Shown here one piece after another: positions 38,615 to 46,528 of a DNA stretch of 64,000 nt. The notes under the pieces were generated by a model that saw only the letters and a list, made by a program, of their open reading frames with translations, searched no databases and had not been told where the DNA came from. The translations under genes were made by a program, and so were the position numbers. The DNA is from Stenotrophomonas maltophilia (lineage in GTDB: Bacteria; Pseudomonadota; Gammaproteobacteria; Xanthomonadales; Xanthomonadaceae). Positions within the stretch are counted from its first letter, which is position 1. Every line of letters begins with the position of its first letter. The DNA lies in the NCBI RefSeq assembly GCF_001676385.1, contig NZ_LYVJ01000005.1, positions 1 through 64,000 of the forward strand. Direction: 5' to 3'.

Positions 38615-38720
38615 GGAGGAGGCGGGGCACCCTGGCCAGGACCGTTGGCGCCATGGAGGGCGCCATCGAGCACCATGGAGGGGCTTTTGCGTGTCCTGGC
38701 CAGGGTGCCCCGCCTCCTCC
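38615..38720. repeat. variable-arm hairpin element, copy C (inverted)
   Basis: Perfect 28-bp arms (38615-38642 and 38693-38720) enclose a 50-base loop. Read on the minus strand, the loop starts acgcaaaagcccctccatgg and lines up with the loops of copies A and B. The arms share only aggac next to the loop with copy B. It ends 42 bases from the stop of the DUF1704 gene. Confidence 0.85.
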
Positions 38721-38762
38721 CCACCGATAGCAGGCAGGCGCTGGAGGATCCGCCAACGCCTT

Positions 38763-40016
38763 TCATTCCGGCGCCAGCTGGTCCATCCGTATCCGGTTGG
38801 CGAACAGCGAGAACGCCAGCATGCCCGCCAGCCCGTTCGCCCGGCTCACCCAGTGCGGCAGCCAGCGCGGCGGCTTCAGTACCCCCGCCTCGAACAACGG
38901 CGCGAAGGCCAGCGCATCGGTCAGGCTCATCTTGCCGGCGAACAACCAGCGGCAGACCTGCAGGCGGTCCTCGGCCAGCATGTGGCGGAAGAAGGTATGC
39001 ACCGAAACCAGCCCGCGCAGGTATACCGTGTCCTTGGTGAACGCCAGTCCGCCACCGGGAGGCACGCCACGGAAAACCCGCTGTGCCGAGGCGAAGCTCT
39101 CCTCCGGGTTCTGCCCGGCGTCGCAGAAGTAGCGGAAGACGTCGAGGAAGTCCGCGCCTTCGCGCGCCATCGCGATCGCCTCGGTGCGCAGGCTGATGCG
39201 CTTCAGGCGCTCGATGTCGATGCTGCCGGTGATCTGCTCGGCGAACGTCGCAAGCCCTTCCTGGGTCGCCGTCACCCGCGGCGATGACAGTGCCAGGCTC
39301 GGCAACACCGGTTGTTCGCGGCCGTTCAATGCGGTGAGCGAATGCACCAGCGCTTCGTGGTGGAACAGCTGCGCGCGATCGTAGGCACTGAAGCGTGCGC
39401 TGGTGCGCAGGCGGATGCGGGTCGGGCCGGCAGCAGCCTTGGACACCAGTTCGGGGTCCAGCTGCACCTGGATGATGCGCGATTCGAAGAACGCGTCCAG
39501 ATCATTCTGCAGCTGCAGCTGCAGGGCGATGGCCGAGACCGGCACCTGCTCTTCCGGGGCCAGCAGCTCGTGGTCCAGCTCGGCGGCGATCTGGATGAAG
39601 TGGCGCGCCGCGTCCCGCGTGCTCGGGCCGTTACCCGGCAGCGGCTGCTCGGGCGCGCCGAACAGCTGCACCGAACAGGTGTCGACGGCGGCAGTGCCCA
39701 GCCCTTCCAGCAGCTGCGCGGCCAGGTCCCAGCTCTGCGCAGACTGCTGCACGTAGTGGCCCAGCGGATGACTGTCGTCGCAGTCGGCGGCGATCGCCGC
39801 CAGTGCACGCCGCTCCTCGCTGAAATCGAGTCGCGGGTAGTCCACTTTCGGCAGTGCCGGCTGCCCGCGTGCCACGCTGTCCAGGAACGGGGCCTGCACG
39901 GTCGCCGGCCAACTGGTCAGGCCCAGCAGGCGGATGCCTCCCACGGCCTCGACCAGGCGCGCATCGAGCGCCGCATGGTGGGCCACTTCACGGTCCAGCG
40001 TCGCGGTCGGTTCCAT
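38763..40016 (-). CDS. DUF1704 family protein (QEGLA motif), putative zinc metallopeptidase
   Basis: This 417-residue protein is of the DUF1704 family, named in bacteria for its QEGLA motif, seen here as TQEGLATFAE (Q252-A256). An HExxxH sequence, HEALVH (H220, E221, H225), lies just upstream. This arrangement is that of the eukaryotic MATCAP carboxypeptidases, where HExxxH plus a later Glu bind zinc. The database label about flavohemoglobin expression has little behind it. The ATG at 40016 is chosen; the longer frame reads through a SMAG repeat. It ends against the hairpin elements at 38.6 kb. Confidence 0.8.
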   Translation of the reverse strand: MEPTATLDREVAHHAALDARLVEAVGGIRLLGLTSWPATVQAPFLDSVARGQPALPKVDYPRLDFSEERRALAAIAADCDDSHPLGHYVQQSAQSWDLAAQLLEGLGTAAVDTCSVQLFGAPEQPLPGNGPSTRDAARHFIQIAAELDHELLAPEEQVPVSAIALQLQLQNDLDAFFESRIIQVQLDPELVSKAAAGPTRIRLRTSARFSAYDRAQLFHHEALVHSLTALNGREQPVLPSLALSSPRVTATQEGLATFAEQITGSIDIERLKRISLRTEAIAMAREGADFLDVFRYFCDAGQNPEESFASAQRVFRGVPPGGGLAFTKDTVYLRGLVSVHTFFRHMLAEDRLQVCRWLFAGKMSLTDALAFAPLFEAGVLKPPRWLPHWVSRANGLAGMLAFSLFANRIRMDQLAPE

Positions 40017-40059
40017 GCGCGGACTATACGCCCTGCCGTGCCCGGCGCAGTGCGCCACC

Positions 40060-40135
40060 GCCCGAGCATCGGCTCGGGCGCTACAGGAAATGATTCCACC
40101 GCGGACCAGGTGTAGAGCCGAGCCCATGCTCGGCT
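40060..40135. repeat. SMAG (GTAG-ended) palindrome pair
   Basis: The inverted copy gcccgagcatcggctcgggc ending CTAC at 40084 faces gtagagccgagcccatgctc from 40112. It lies between the DUF1704 and rsgA genes, which run in the same direction. Confidence 0.85.
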
Positions 40136-40141
40136 GCCGTG

Positions 40142-41242
40142 TTACCGCCTACGCGGCTTTCCGGCCGGGCGGAACTGCTGGCCCTTGCCCTTCCTGCCAC
40201 CGCGCTCCTGCGCGGTCTCGGCCTGGCGAACCGCCAGCTTGGCGGCAGCGGCGGCCACTTCTTCCTTCAGCTTGAAGTAGTTCTGCAGGCGGCTCTCTTC
40301 GATCTCGCCGGCATCGATCGCCGCGCGCACCGCGCAGCCCGGTTCCTGGTGGTGCGAGCAGTCGCGGAAGCGGCACTGCTCGGCCAGCGCTTCGATATCG
40401 GCGAAGCCACCTTCGGACAATGTCTCTTCACCGGTCGGCTTCAGCTCGCGCATGCCCGGCGTATCGATCAGGCAGGCGCCGGTCGGCAGCGGCATCAGCG
40501 CACGGTGCGTGGTGGTGTGGCGACCGCGTGAATCGTTGGCACGCACCGCATTGGTCTTCATCCGTTGCTCGCCCAGCAGCGTGTTGGTCAGCGTGGACTT
40601 GCCGGCACCGGAGGAACCGACCAGCACCACCGTGCGGCCGGGGCCCAGCCACGGCTGCAGCACCGCCACGCTGTTGGCATCCAGGCCGTTGATCGCATGC
40701 AGGGCAATGCCCTGCATCTCCAGCTCTTCCAGCACCGCCAGCGCATCCTCGCTGTACTCGGTCTGGTCGGCCTTGGTCAGCACCACCACCGGTTCGGCAC
40801 CACCACCGCCGACCAGCAGCAGGTAGCGTTCGATGCGGCGCGGATTGAAGTCGGCATCCAGGCCGCAGACGATGAACACCGTGTCGATGTTCGCCGCGAT
40901 CACCTGCTGGTGGTAATGCTCCCCGGCCGCACCGCGCTTGATCGCGGTGCGCCGCGGCAGCAACGCGGCGATGCGGACGCCGTCCAGCAGCACCCAGTCG
41001 CCCACCGCCGGCCGCTCGTGGCTGGGGAAGCGCGGGCGCTGCCATTCCGGCAGCGACTCGGCCTTGATCGACGCGTCGGGGCCGTCGGCCACCACGTAAT
41101 GCGTGCGATGTTGTTCGATCACCCGCGCCGGGCGGGCCTGCGGGTGAGCCGCCATCACAGCCTGCCAGTCGGCCTGCTGCGGCGGTCCAGGCCAGGGCCA
41201 GCCAATGGTCTGCAGGGCGGTGAAATCGGGGATCTGGGTCAT
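40142..41242 (-). CDS. rsgA: ribosome small-subunit-dependent GTPase RsgA
   Basis: This 366-residue GTPase helps the last maturation steps of the 30S subunit. It has the circularly permuted motif order of the family: G4 (VVLTKAD) before G1 (GSSGAGKSTLTNTLLG) and G3 (IDTPGMREL). An N-terminal OB-like domain precedes it, and a C-terminal zinc knuckle (CRFRDCSHHQEPGCAV) and a basic tail (GRKGKGQQFRPAGKPRRR) follow. The ATG at 41242 begins MTQIPDFTALQTIGW, a common start in the long RsgA branch. It is divergent from alaA. Confidence 0.95.
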   Translation of the reverse strand: MTQIPDFTALQTIGWPWPGPPQQADWQAVMAAHPQARPARVIEQHRTHYVVADGPDASIKAESLPEWQRPRFPSHERPAVGDWVLLDGVRIAALLPRRTAIKRGAAGEHYHQQVIAANIDTVFIVCGLDADFNPRRIERYLLLVGGGGAEPVVVLTKADQTEYSEDALAVLEELEMQGIALHAINGLDANSVAVLQPWLGPGRTVVLVGSSGAGKSTLTNTLLGEQRMKTNAVRANDSRGRHTTTHRALMPLPTGACLIDTPGMRELKPTGEETLSEGGFADIEALAEQCRFRDCSHHQEPGCAVRAAIDAGEIEESRLQNYFKLKEEVAAAAAKLAVRQAETAQERGGRKGKGQQFRPAGKPRRR

Positions 41243-41339
41243 CGCCGCCATTCTACCTGTGCCAGCGCCCTGCCCGCCCGGCGGCGACGGCGCCGCGCCT
41301 TGCCATGCACTGCAGCAATTCCGGTAGGATGGAAGCCCC

Positions 41340-42638
41340 ATGCCCATTGACGGCCCAGTTCCCATGTCCACCCCCTCGCCCAAGCCCCTGGCCATCCGCG
41401 AGCGCCTTTCCGAAGTGCGCTACGAAATCCGCGGAGAACTGGCGCGGCGAGCCCGGGAGCTGGAGGCGCAGGGCCGCAAGCTGATCAAGCTCAACATCGG
41501 CAACCCGGGCAACTTCGGGTTCCGCGCGCCCGAGCACCTGCAGCGCGCGATCGCCGACGACATGGGCCGCACCGACCCGTACACCCACCAGCAGGGCCTG
41601 CCGGTGGCACGCGAGGCCATCGCCGGTTACTACGCCCGCCGTGGCGCACCGGATGCACATCCGGACCGCGTATTCGTCGGCAACGGCGTCAGCGAACTGA
41701 TCGACCTGTCGCTGCGCGCCTTGCTCAACCCGGGCGATGAAGTGCTGGTGCCGTCGCCCGACTACCCGCTGTGGTCGGCCTCGACCATCCTCAACGACGG
41801 CCGCCCGGTGTACTACCGCTGCGCCGCCGAGAACGGCTTCCAGCCGGACCCGAGCGAGATCGAGACGCTGGTGTCGTCACGCACCCGCGCCCTCGTACTG
41901 ATCAACCCGAACAACCCCAGCGGTGCCAGCTACCCGCGCGAACTGCTGGAGCGCGTGGTCGAGATTGCACGACGCCACAACCTGCTGTTGCTGGTCGACG
42001 AGATCTACGACCAGATCCTGTACGACGATGCGGTGTTCCAGCCGGTCGCGCCGCTGGCCGGCGATCATCCGTGCCTGACCTTCAGCGGCCTGAGCAAGGT
42101 GCACCGTGCCTGCGGCTGGCGCGTGGGTTGGGCCCATCTCAGTGGTGACGACGCGCGCCTGGGCGACTTCCGCGCCGCGCTGGACCTGCTGGGCGCGCTG
42201 CGCCTGTGCGCCAACGTGCCTGGCCAGTACGCCATCGAGGCCGCAGTGAACGGCCCGGACACTATCTCCGGACTGTGCACCCCGGGTGGCCGCCTGTATG
42301 AAACCCGGCGCGCGGTGATCGAGGCCTGCGAGGCCAGTGAACACCTGTCGCTGGTCGCGCCGGCCGGCGCGCTGTACGCGTTCCCGGCGGTGGTCGGTGC
42401 CGCCGCCAAGGGTTTCGACGACCACGACTTCGCGCTGGACCTGATGAACAACGAGGGCGTGCTGGTGGTACCGGGCTCCAGCTTCAACGTGCCGTACCGC
42501 CATCATTTCCGCGTGACCCTGCTGCCGGAGGCCTCGGTGATGCGCGATGTGTTCGCCCGCATCGACCGCGTGCTGGCGCGCCGTGCCGAGGACGCCACCA
42601 AGGTCGTGCCGCTGAAGCCACGCCGTTCGGTGGCCTGA
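41340..42638 (+). CDS. alaA: PLP-dependent aminotransferase, AlaA-like (glutamate-pyruvate)
   Basis: This 432-residue fold-type I aminotransferase has IKLNIGNPGNFGF near the N-terminus, INPNNPSGASYP, VDEIYDQILYD and the PLP lysine in FSGLSKVHRACGWRVGWA. The ending, with SSFNVPYRHHFRVTLLPE, suits E. coli AlaA, which makes alanine from pyruvate and glutamate. The ATG at 41340 has GGAAG 4 bases upstream; the ATG at 41364 is an alternative. It starts a three-gene run with the SGNH esterase (3-base gap) and the methyltransferase. Confidence 0.88.
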   Translation: MPIDGPVPMSTPSPKPLAIRERLSEVRYEIRGELARRARELEAQGRKLIKLNIGNPGNFGFRAPEHLQRAIADDMGRTDPYTHQQGLPVAREAIAGYYARRGAPDAHPDRVFVGNGVSELIDLSLRALLNPGDEVLVPSPDYPLWSASTILNDGRPVYYRCAAENGFQPDPSEIETLVSSRTRALVLINPNNPSGASYPRELLERVVEIARRHNLLLLVDEIYDQILYDDAVFQPVAPLAGDHPCLTFSGLSKVHRACGWRVGWAHLSGDDARLGDFRAALDLLGALRLCANVPGQYAIEAAVNGPDTISGLCTPGGRLYETRRAVIEACEASEHLSLVAPAGALYAFPAVVGAAAKGFDDHDFALDLMNNEGVLVVPGSSFNVPYRHHFRVTLLPEASVMRDVFARIDRVLARRAEDATKVVPLKPRRSVA

Positions 42639-42641
42639 GCT

Positions 42642-43259
42642 GTGGCGCTGTCCTACCTGGCGCTGGGCGACTCGTACACCATTGGTGAAGCCGTTGCCCT
42701 TGAAGGCCGCTGGCCGCACCAGTTGGCCGCCGCGCTGCGCGCGCAGGGCATCGACCTGGCCGATCCGCAGACCATTGCCACCACCGGCTGGACCACCGAC
42801 GAACTGGACGCCGGCATCGACAAGGCTGCACCGCGGGGCCCGTTCGATTTCGTCACCCTGCTGATCGGCGTCAACAACCAGTACCGTGGCCGCCCGCTGG
42901 ACGAGTACCGCGTCCAGTTCCAGGCCCTGCTGCAGCGGGCGGTCGGCCTTGCCGGTGGCCAACCAGGGCGTGTGCTGGTGCTGTCCTTCCCCGATTGGGG
43001 CGCAACCCCGTTCGGTATCGGCAGCGGCCGTGACCTGGCCGCGATCGAGATCGAGACCGACGAGTTCAACGCGGCCGCCGAGGTCATCAGCACCCAGCAG
43101 GGCGTGGCCTTCGTCGACATCACCGACATCAGCCGTGATCAGGGTGACAACCCGGCGATGATCGCCGAAGACGGCCTGCATCCGTCGGCGCGGATGTACG
43201 CATTGTGGAGCGCCCGCGCACTGCCGGTCGCCGCGCACCTGCTTGGCGGAACGGACTGA
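42642..43259 (+). CDS. SGNH/GDSL-family hydrolase
   Basis: This 205-residue esterase-type protein has block I ALGDSYTIGE (Ser nucleophile S11), block III GVNNQYRGR and block V DGLHPS with the Asp-His pair. No signal peptide is seen, so it is probably cytoplasmic. The start is GTG, 3 bases after the alaA stop, and relies on coupling since no clear ribosome site is present. The substrate is unknown. Confidence 0.86.
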   Translation: MALSYLALGDSYTIGEAVALEGRWPHQLAAALRAQGIDLADPQTIATTGWTTDELDAGIDKAAPRGPFDFVTLLIGVNNQYRGRPLDEYRVQFQALLQRAVGLAGGQPGRVLVLSFPDWGATPFGIGSGRDLAAIEIETDEFNAAAEVISTQQGVAFVDITDISRDQGDNPAMIAEDGLHPSARMYALWSARALPVAAHLLGGTD

Positions 43260-43263
43260 GGCG

Positions 43264-43983
43264 ATGGACGGCACGCCACGGAACGGCTCGCCCCTGCCCT
43301 GCACTCCCTTGGCCGCACCGCAGGCCCGTGCGATCGCCGAGGCATTCCGCCCCGCACACGCCTGGGCCAGCCGCCGCGACTACTACTACACCCGCAGCAA
43401 GCTGGGCAGCGACCCGCTGTATGACGGCGTGCTGCAGCACCTGCCTGGCGACGGGCAACCCGTGCTGGACCTGGGCTGCGGGCTGGGCCTGTTCGCCCAC
43501 GTGCTGCGCCAGCGCGGTGGCTCCCAGCCCTACCTGGGCGTGGACGTGGATGCCGGCAAGATTGCCCGTGCGCAGCGTGCCGCCGCCGGCCTGCCCGCTG
43601 TGCGTTTCGACTGCCTGGACGTGCAGGCGCCGCTGCCTGCGCAGGCCGGGCATGTGCTGCTGCTGGATGTGCTGCAGTACCTGGATGCCGGCCCACAGCA
43701 GGCGCTGCTGCGCGCGGCCAGTGCACGGGTAGCCCGCGGTGGCCGCCTGCTGCTGCGCACGCCGCTGGCTACCGGCGATGGCCGCGACCGCACTACCCGG
43801 GTGGCGGACCGGCTGGCCTGGCTGATCGGCTGGATGGGCACCCGCCCCCGTCATTACCCGGATCCGCAGGCGCTGCAGGCAACGCTGGTCGAAGCCGGAT
43901 TACAGGTGACGCCACCCCGGCCGCTGCACGGGCGTACCCCCTTCAACAGCTGGCTGCTGGTGGCCGAACGCCCTGCGCTGTAA
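43264..43983 (+). CDS. class I SAM-dependent methyltransferase
   Basis: This 239-residue protein shows the SAM loop VLDLGCGLGLFAHVL, the acidic GVDVDAGK and HVLLLDVLQYLD, as expected for a class I fold. The N-terminal 40 residues are rich in Pro and Ala. The ATG lies 4 bases after the esterase stop. A hydrophobic or acyl substrate is plausible but cannot be deduced. Confidence 0.85.
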   Translation: MDGTPRNGSPLPCTPLAAPQARAIAEAFRPAHAWASRRDYYYTRSKLGSDPLYDGVLQHLPGDGQPVLDLGCGLGLFAHVLRQRGGSQPYLGVDVDAGKIARAQRAAAGLPAVRFDCLDVQAPLPAQAGHVLLLDVLQYLDAGPQQALLRAASARVARGGRLLLRTPLATGDGRDRTTRVADRLAWLIGWMGTRPRHYPDPQALQATLVEAGLQVTPPRPLHGRTPFNSWLLVAERPAL

Positions 43984-44013
43984 TGCTGGGCCCTTCCGGT
44001 GCTGCGCACCGCC

Positions 44014-44077
44014 GCCCGAGCGTCGGCTCGGGCGCTACGGAAAGGTCTCCCCTCGTAGAGCCGAGCCCACGCTCGGC
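44014..44077. repeat. SMAG (GTAG-ended) palindrome pair
   Basis: The unit gcccgagcgtcggctcgggc ending CTAC at 44038 faces a second unit that begins GTAG at 44055. It lies between the convergent methyltransferase and polysaccharide deacetylase genes. Confidence 0.85.
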
Positions 44078-44102
44078 CGCTCCCCGCGGCCCGGACCAGG
44101 CG

Positions 44103-44882
44103 CTACGTGACCGGCAGCCGCGCATTCAGCCCTCGCTCGTCCAGCGCCTGCAGCACGCGCTCGATGATCGCCAGGTTGTGGCCATGGGCAGCACCTTCGT
44201 GCAACAGCACGATGGCCCCCGGGCGCAGGTCGGGCAGCAGCCGCGCCAGCACGCCGTCCGGGGTGCAGCCGACACCGTCGAAGCCACGGGCACTCCAGCC
44301 AACCCGGACCAACCCCAGCCGCTTCAACACCGGCGCCACGAACGGATTGGTCATGCCCACCACCGAGCGGTACCAGCGCACCGGGCGGCCACTCATGGCC
44401 TGCAGCGCCTGCTGGCAGCCCTCGATCTCGGCGCGCATGGCTGCCGGGCCCAGCCGCCAGAAGCGCGCCTGTGGATGGCTGTGGCTGTGGTTGCCCAGGT
44501 CGTGGCCGCGGCGCAGGATCTCCTGGACCAGCTCCGGCTGCGCCAGCGCCCGCTCGCCGACCAGGAAGAACGTGGCACGTGCCTGGTGGCGATCCAGCAG
44601 ATCGAGCACGGCCCGGGTCTCCGGGCCGGGACCGTCATCGATGGTCAACCAGACGCTGTTGCCGGCCTCCGGTACCCGGCTCAGCACCGGTGCGTAGAAG
44701 TGGCTGTTGGGCAGGAACACCGGCACCAGGAAGAGCGCGTGGCTGGCCACCATCAGCGGCAACCCCCAATGCCAACCGGCCAGTACCCAGACCAGGATCA
44801 CGCCGAGCTGCGACGCCACCAGCCAGGGCAGCCAGCGCCAGGGCCGGGTCGGGATGCGATGCAATGTTCCTGCGTTGCTCAT
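44103..44882 (-). CDS. polysaccharide deacetylase family protein, membrane-anchored
   Basis: This 259-residue protein has two N-terminal hydrophobic segments (about 18-40 and 44-60). A NodB domain follows with motif 1 LTIDDGPGPET (metal Asp), motif 2 HSHSHP (H-x3-H) and the C-terminal IVLLHEGAAHGHN. The family removes acetyl groups from sugar polymers such as chitooligosaccharide or peptidoglycan. The start is uncertain: the ATG at 44882 has GGGGG directly before it, and the ATG at 44897 is an alternative. It is divergent from grxD. Confidence 0.85.
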   Translation of the reverse strand: MSNAGTLHRIPTRPWRWLPWLVASQLGVILVWVLAGWHWGLPLMVASHALFLVPVFLPNSHFYAPVLSRVPEAGNSVWLTIDDGPGPETRAVLDLLDRHQARATFFLVGERALAQPELVQEILRRGHDLGNHSHSHPQARFWRLGPAAMRAEIEGCQQALQAMSGRPVRWYRSVVGMTNPFVAPVLKRLGLVRVGWSARGFDGVGCTPDGVLARLLPDLRPGAIVLLHEGAAHGHNLAIIERVLQALDERGLNARLPVT

Positions 44883-44941
44883 CCCCCATGATGCCATGAG
44901 GGGTAGAATCGATGGTTCGAATTCCCGGAACCCCGACGTCC

Positions 44942-45868
44942 ATGTCCCTCGATCCCGCCCTGCGTTCGCGCATCGAATCCATCCTCAACGCCAACCGCGT
45001 CGTGCTGTTCATGAAGGGCCAGCCGTCGATGCCGCAGTGCGGTTTCTCGGCCAAGGCCGTAGGCGCGCTGCAGGACCTTGGCGTCGAGTTCGCCCATGTC
45101 AACGTGCTGGCCGACCAGGAAATCCGTGAAGGCATCAAGGCCTATGGCGACTGGCCCACCATCCCGCAGCTGTACATCGACGGCGAACTGGTCGGCGGCA
45201 GCGACATCGTGCTGCAGATGGCCGCCAGCGGCGAACTGAGCAACGTGCTCGGCCTGCCGGCGCCGGACCGTACGCCGCCGAGCATCACCGTGACCCCGGC
45301 CGCCGTGGAAATGCTCAAGGGTGCATTGGCCGATGCTCCGGGCGCCGCCCTGCAGCTGACCATCGATGCCCGCTTCCAGCCGAACTTCCAGCTGGCCCCG
45401 CACGACGAAGGCGCCATCGCCGCCGAGTCCAACGGCCTGCGCGTGCAGTTCGACCTGGCCAGCGCCCGTCGCGCCAACGGCATCACCATCGACTGGGTGG
45501 ACGACATCCGCGGCAAGGGCCTGGCCATCGACAACCCGAACGCGCCCAAGCCGGTGCAGGAAATCAGCGTGCGCGATGCCGACGACCTGGTGCGCGCCGG
45601 CAACATCACCCTGGTGGACGTGCGCCCGGCCGACGAGCGCGAGATCGCTGCAGTGGGCGTGCCGTTCAAGACCTTCGACGGCAACGGTCGCGCCGCGCTG
45701 GAGGCGCTGCCCAAGGACACCGCGCTGGCCTTCATGTGCCACCACGGTGGCCGCAGCGCGCAGGCTGCCGAACAGTTCCGTGCGCTGGGCTTCACCAAGG
45801 TGTTCAACGTCACCGGCGGCATCAATGCCTGGTCGGAAGACGTCGACAACGGCGTGCCGAAGTACTGA
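44942..45868 (+). CDS. grxD: Grx4-type monothiol glutaredoxin fused to IscA-like and rhodanese domains
   Basis: This 308-residue protein has three domains. Residues 1-105 are a monothiol glutaredoxin with MPQCGFSAKAV (C33), the CGFS motif that holds a [2Fe-2S] cluster with glutathione. About 112-205 is an A-type carrier (HesB/IscA-like) domain, TVTPAAVEMLKGALADAPGA, GLRVQFDLASARRANGITID. About 215-308 is a rhodanese domain with active-site CHHGGRSA (C266). These are the only two cysteines in the protein, so the middle domain has lost all cluster ligands. It is presumably involved in Fe-S or sulfur trafficking. The gene ends 8 bases before the long inverted repeat at 45877. Confidence 0.9.
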   Translation: MSLDPALRSRIESILNANRVVLFMKGQPSMPQCGFSAKAVGALQDLGVEFAHVNVLADQEIREGIKAYGDWPTIPQLYIDGELVGGSDIVLQMAASGELSNVLGLPAPDRTPPSITVTPAAVEMLKGALADAPGAALQLTIDARFQPNFQLAPHDEGAIAAESNGLRVQFDLASARRANGITIDWVDDIRGKGLAIDNPNAPKPVQEISVRDADDLVRAGNITLVDVRPADEREIAAVGVPFKTFDGNGRAALEALPKDTALAFMCHHGGRSAQAAEQFRALGFTKVFNVTGGINAWSEDVDNGVPKY

Positions 45869-45876
45869 TCGGCACC

Positions 45877-45945
45877 GAAAAAGGGGACGGAGGGGATTAA
45901 GTCGTTTATGCCACAAACGACTTAATCCCCTCCGTCCCCTTTTTC
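45877..45945. terminator. perfect 31-bp-arm inverted repeat between convergent genes
   Basis: The arms 45877-45907 and 45915-45945 pair perfectly around the loop atgccac. The outer ends are gaaaaagggg and ccccttttt, so each strand has a T run after the stem, as in a bidirectional terminator. The arms include ggggacggaggggattaagt, a sequence I recall as dispersed in xanthomonad genomes. It touches the stop codon of the DUF924 gene. Confidence 0.85.
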
Positions 45946-46485
45946 TTAGCCGGCGAATCCGCCTTCGGCCAGGTAATCCAGTTCTTCCGGCGTCGGGATG
46001 CGGCCCAGCACGGCGTTACGGTGCGGGAAACGGCCAAAGCGGCGGATGATGTCGCGGTGCAGTTCGGCGTACTGCAGGTATTCCTTATCCCCCAGCACGT
46101 CGAACATGGCCACCGAGCGGTCCTGGTCCAGCGGGTCCTCGGAATGCTCGAACGGCAGGTAGATGAACGCGCGCAGCTTCGGCACCAGCTGCAGGTCCAG
46201 GCCTTCCTCGATGGCGCGCATGGCGTAATGCCGGGCCAGGCCATCGGTAGCGTAGGAATGGGCGGTGCCACGGAAGCAGTTGCGCGGGAACTGGTCCAGC
46301 AGCAGCATCAGCGCCAGTGCACCCTCTGCACTGCCCAGCCAATGCTCGCGCGCGCGCGACGCCGCAGTGTAGTGCTCATCCAGGAACAACCGGCGGAACT
46401 GCGCGTCGAACGCATCGTCGCGGGCGAACCACTTCGCAGGGCCCGCCTCCTTCCAGAATTCCACCACCTGCGCGGCAACGTCCAT
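45946..46485 (-). CDS. DUF924 family protein
   Basis: This 179-residue protein belongs to DUF924, a TPR-like helical family of unknown role. Blocks such as VVEFWKEAGPAKWFARDDAF, LLDQFPRNCFRGTAHSYATD and YLPFEHSEDPLDQ are typical. The ATG at 46485 has GGGGAG 8 bases upstream. It is convergent with grxD across the inverted repeat and 43 bases downstream of the AMP nucleosidase gene, so may be co-transcribed with it. Confidence 0.85.
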   Translation of the reverse strand: MDVAAQVVEFWKEAGPAKWFARDDAFDAQFRRLFLDEHYTAASRAREHWLGSAEGALALMLLLDQFPRNCFRGTAHSYATDGLARHYAMRAIEEGLDLQLVPKLRAFIYLPFEHSEDPLDQDRSVAMFDVLGDKEYLQYAELHRDIIRRFGRFPHRNAVLGRIPTPEELDYLAEGGFAG

Positions 46486-46528
46486 CACCTACTCCCCAGG
46501 GCCGGCGCGCCGCGCCAGGCCATCATCA

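Larger units (their letters stand above)
38333..38762. other. 430-base intergenic region with three hairpins between convergent genes
   Basis: This gap holds variable-arm hairpin copies B (38380-38473) and C (38615-38720) in opposite orientation, with a strong terminator (38525-38563) between them. Short open frames over it are translations of the repeats and have no independent support. Confidence 0.7.

Noticed and set aside
38441-39040. Plus-strand frame of 199 codons across the hairpin elements
   Set aside because: It translates repeat sequence and then runs antisense into the DUF1704 gene; no ribosome site and no conserved domain.
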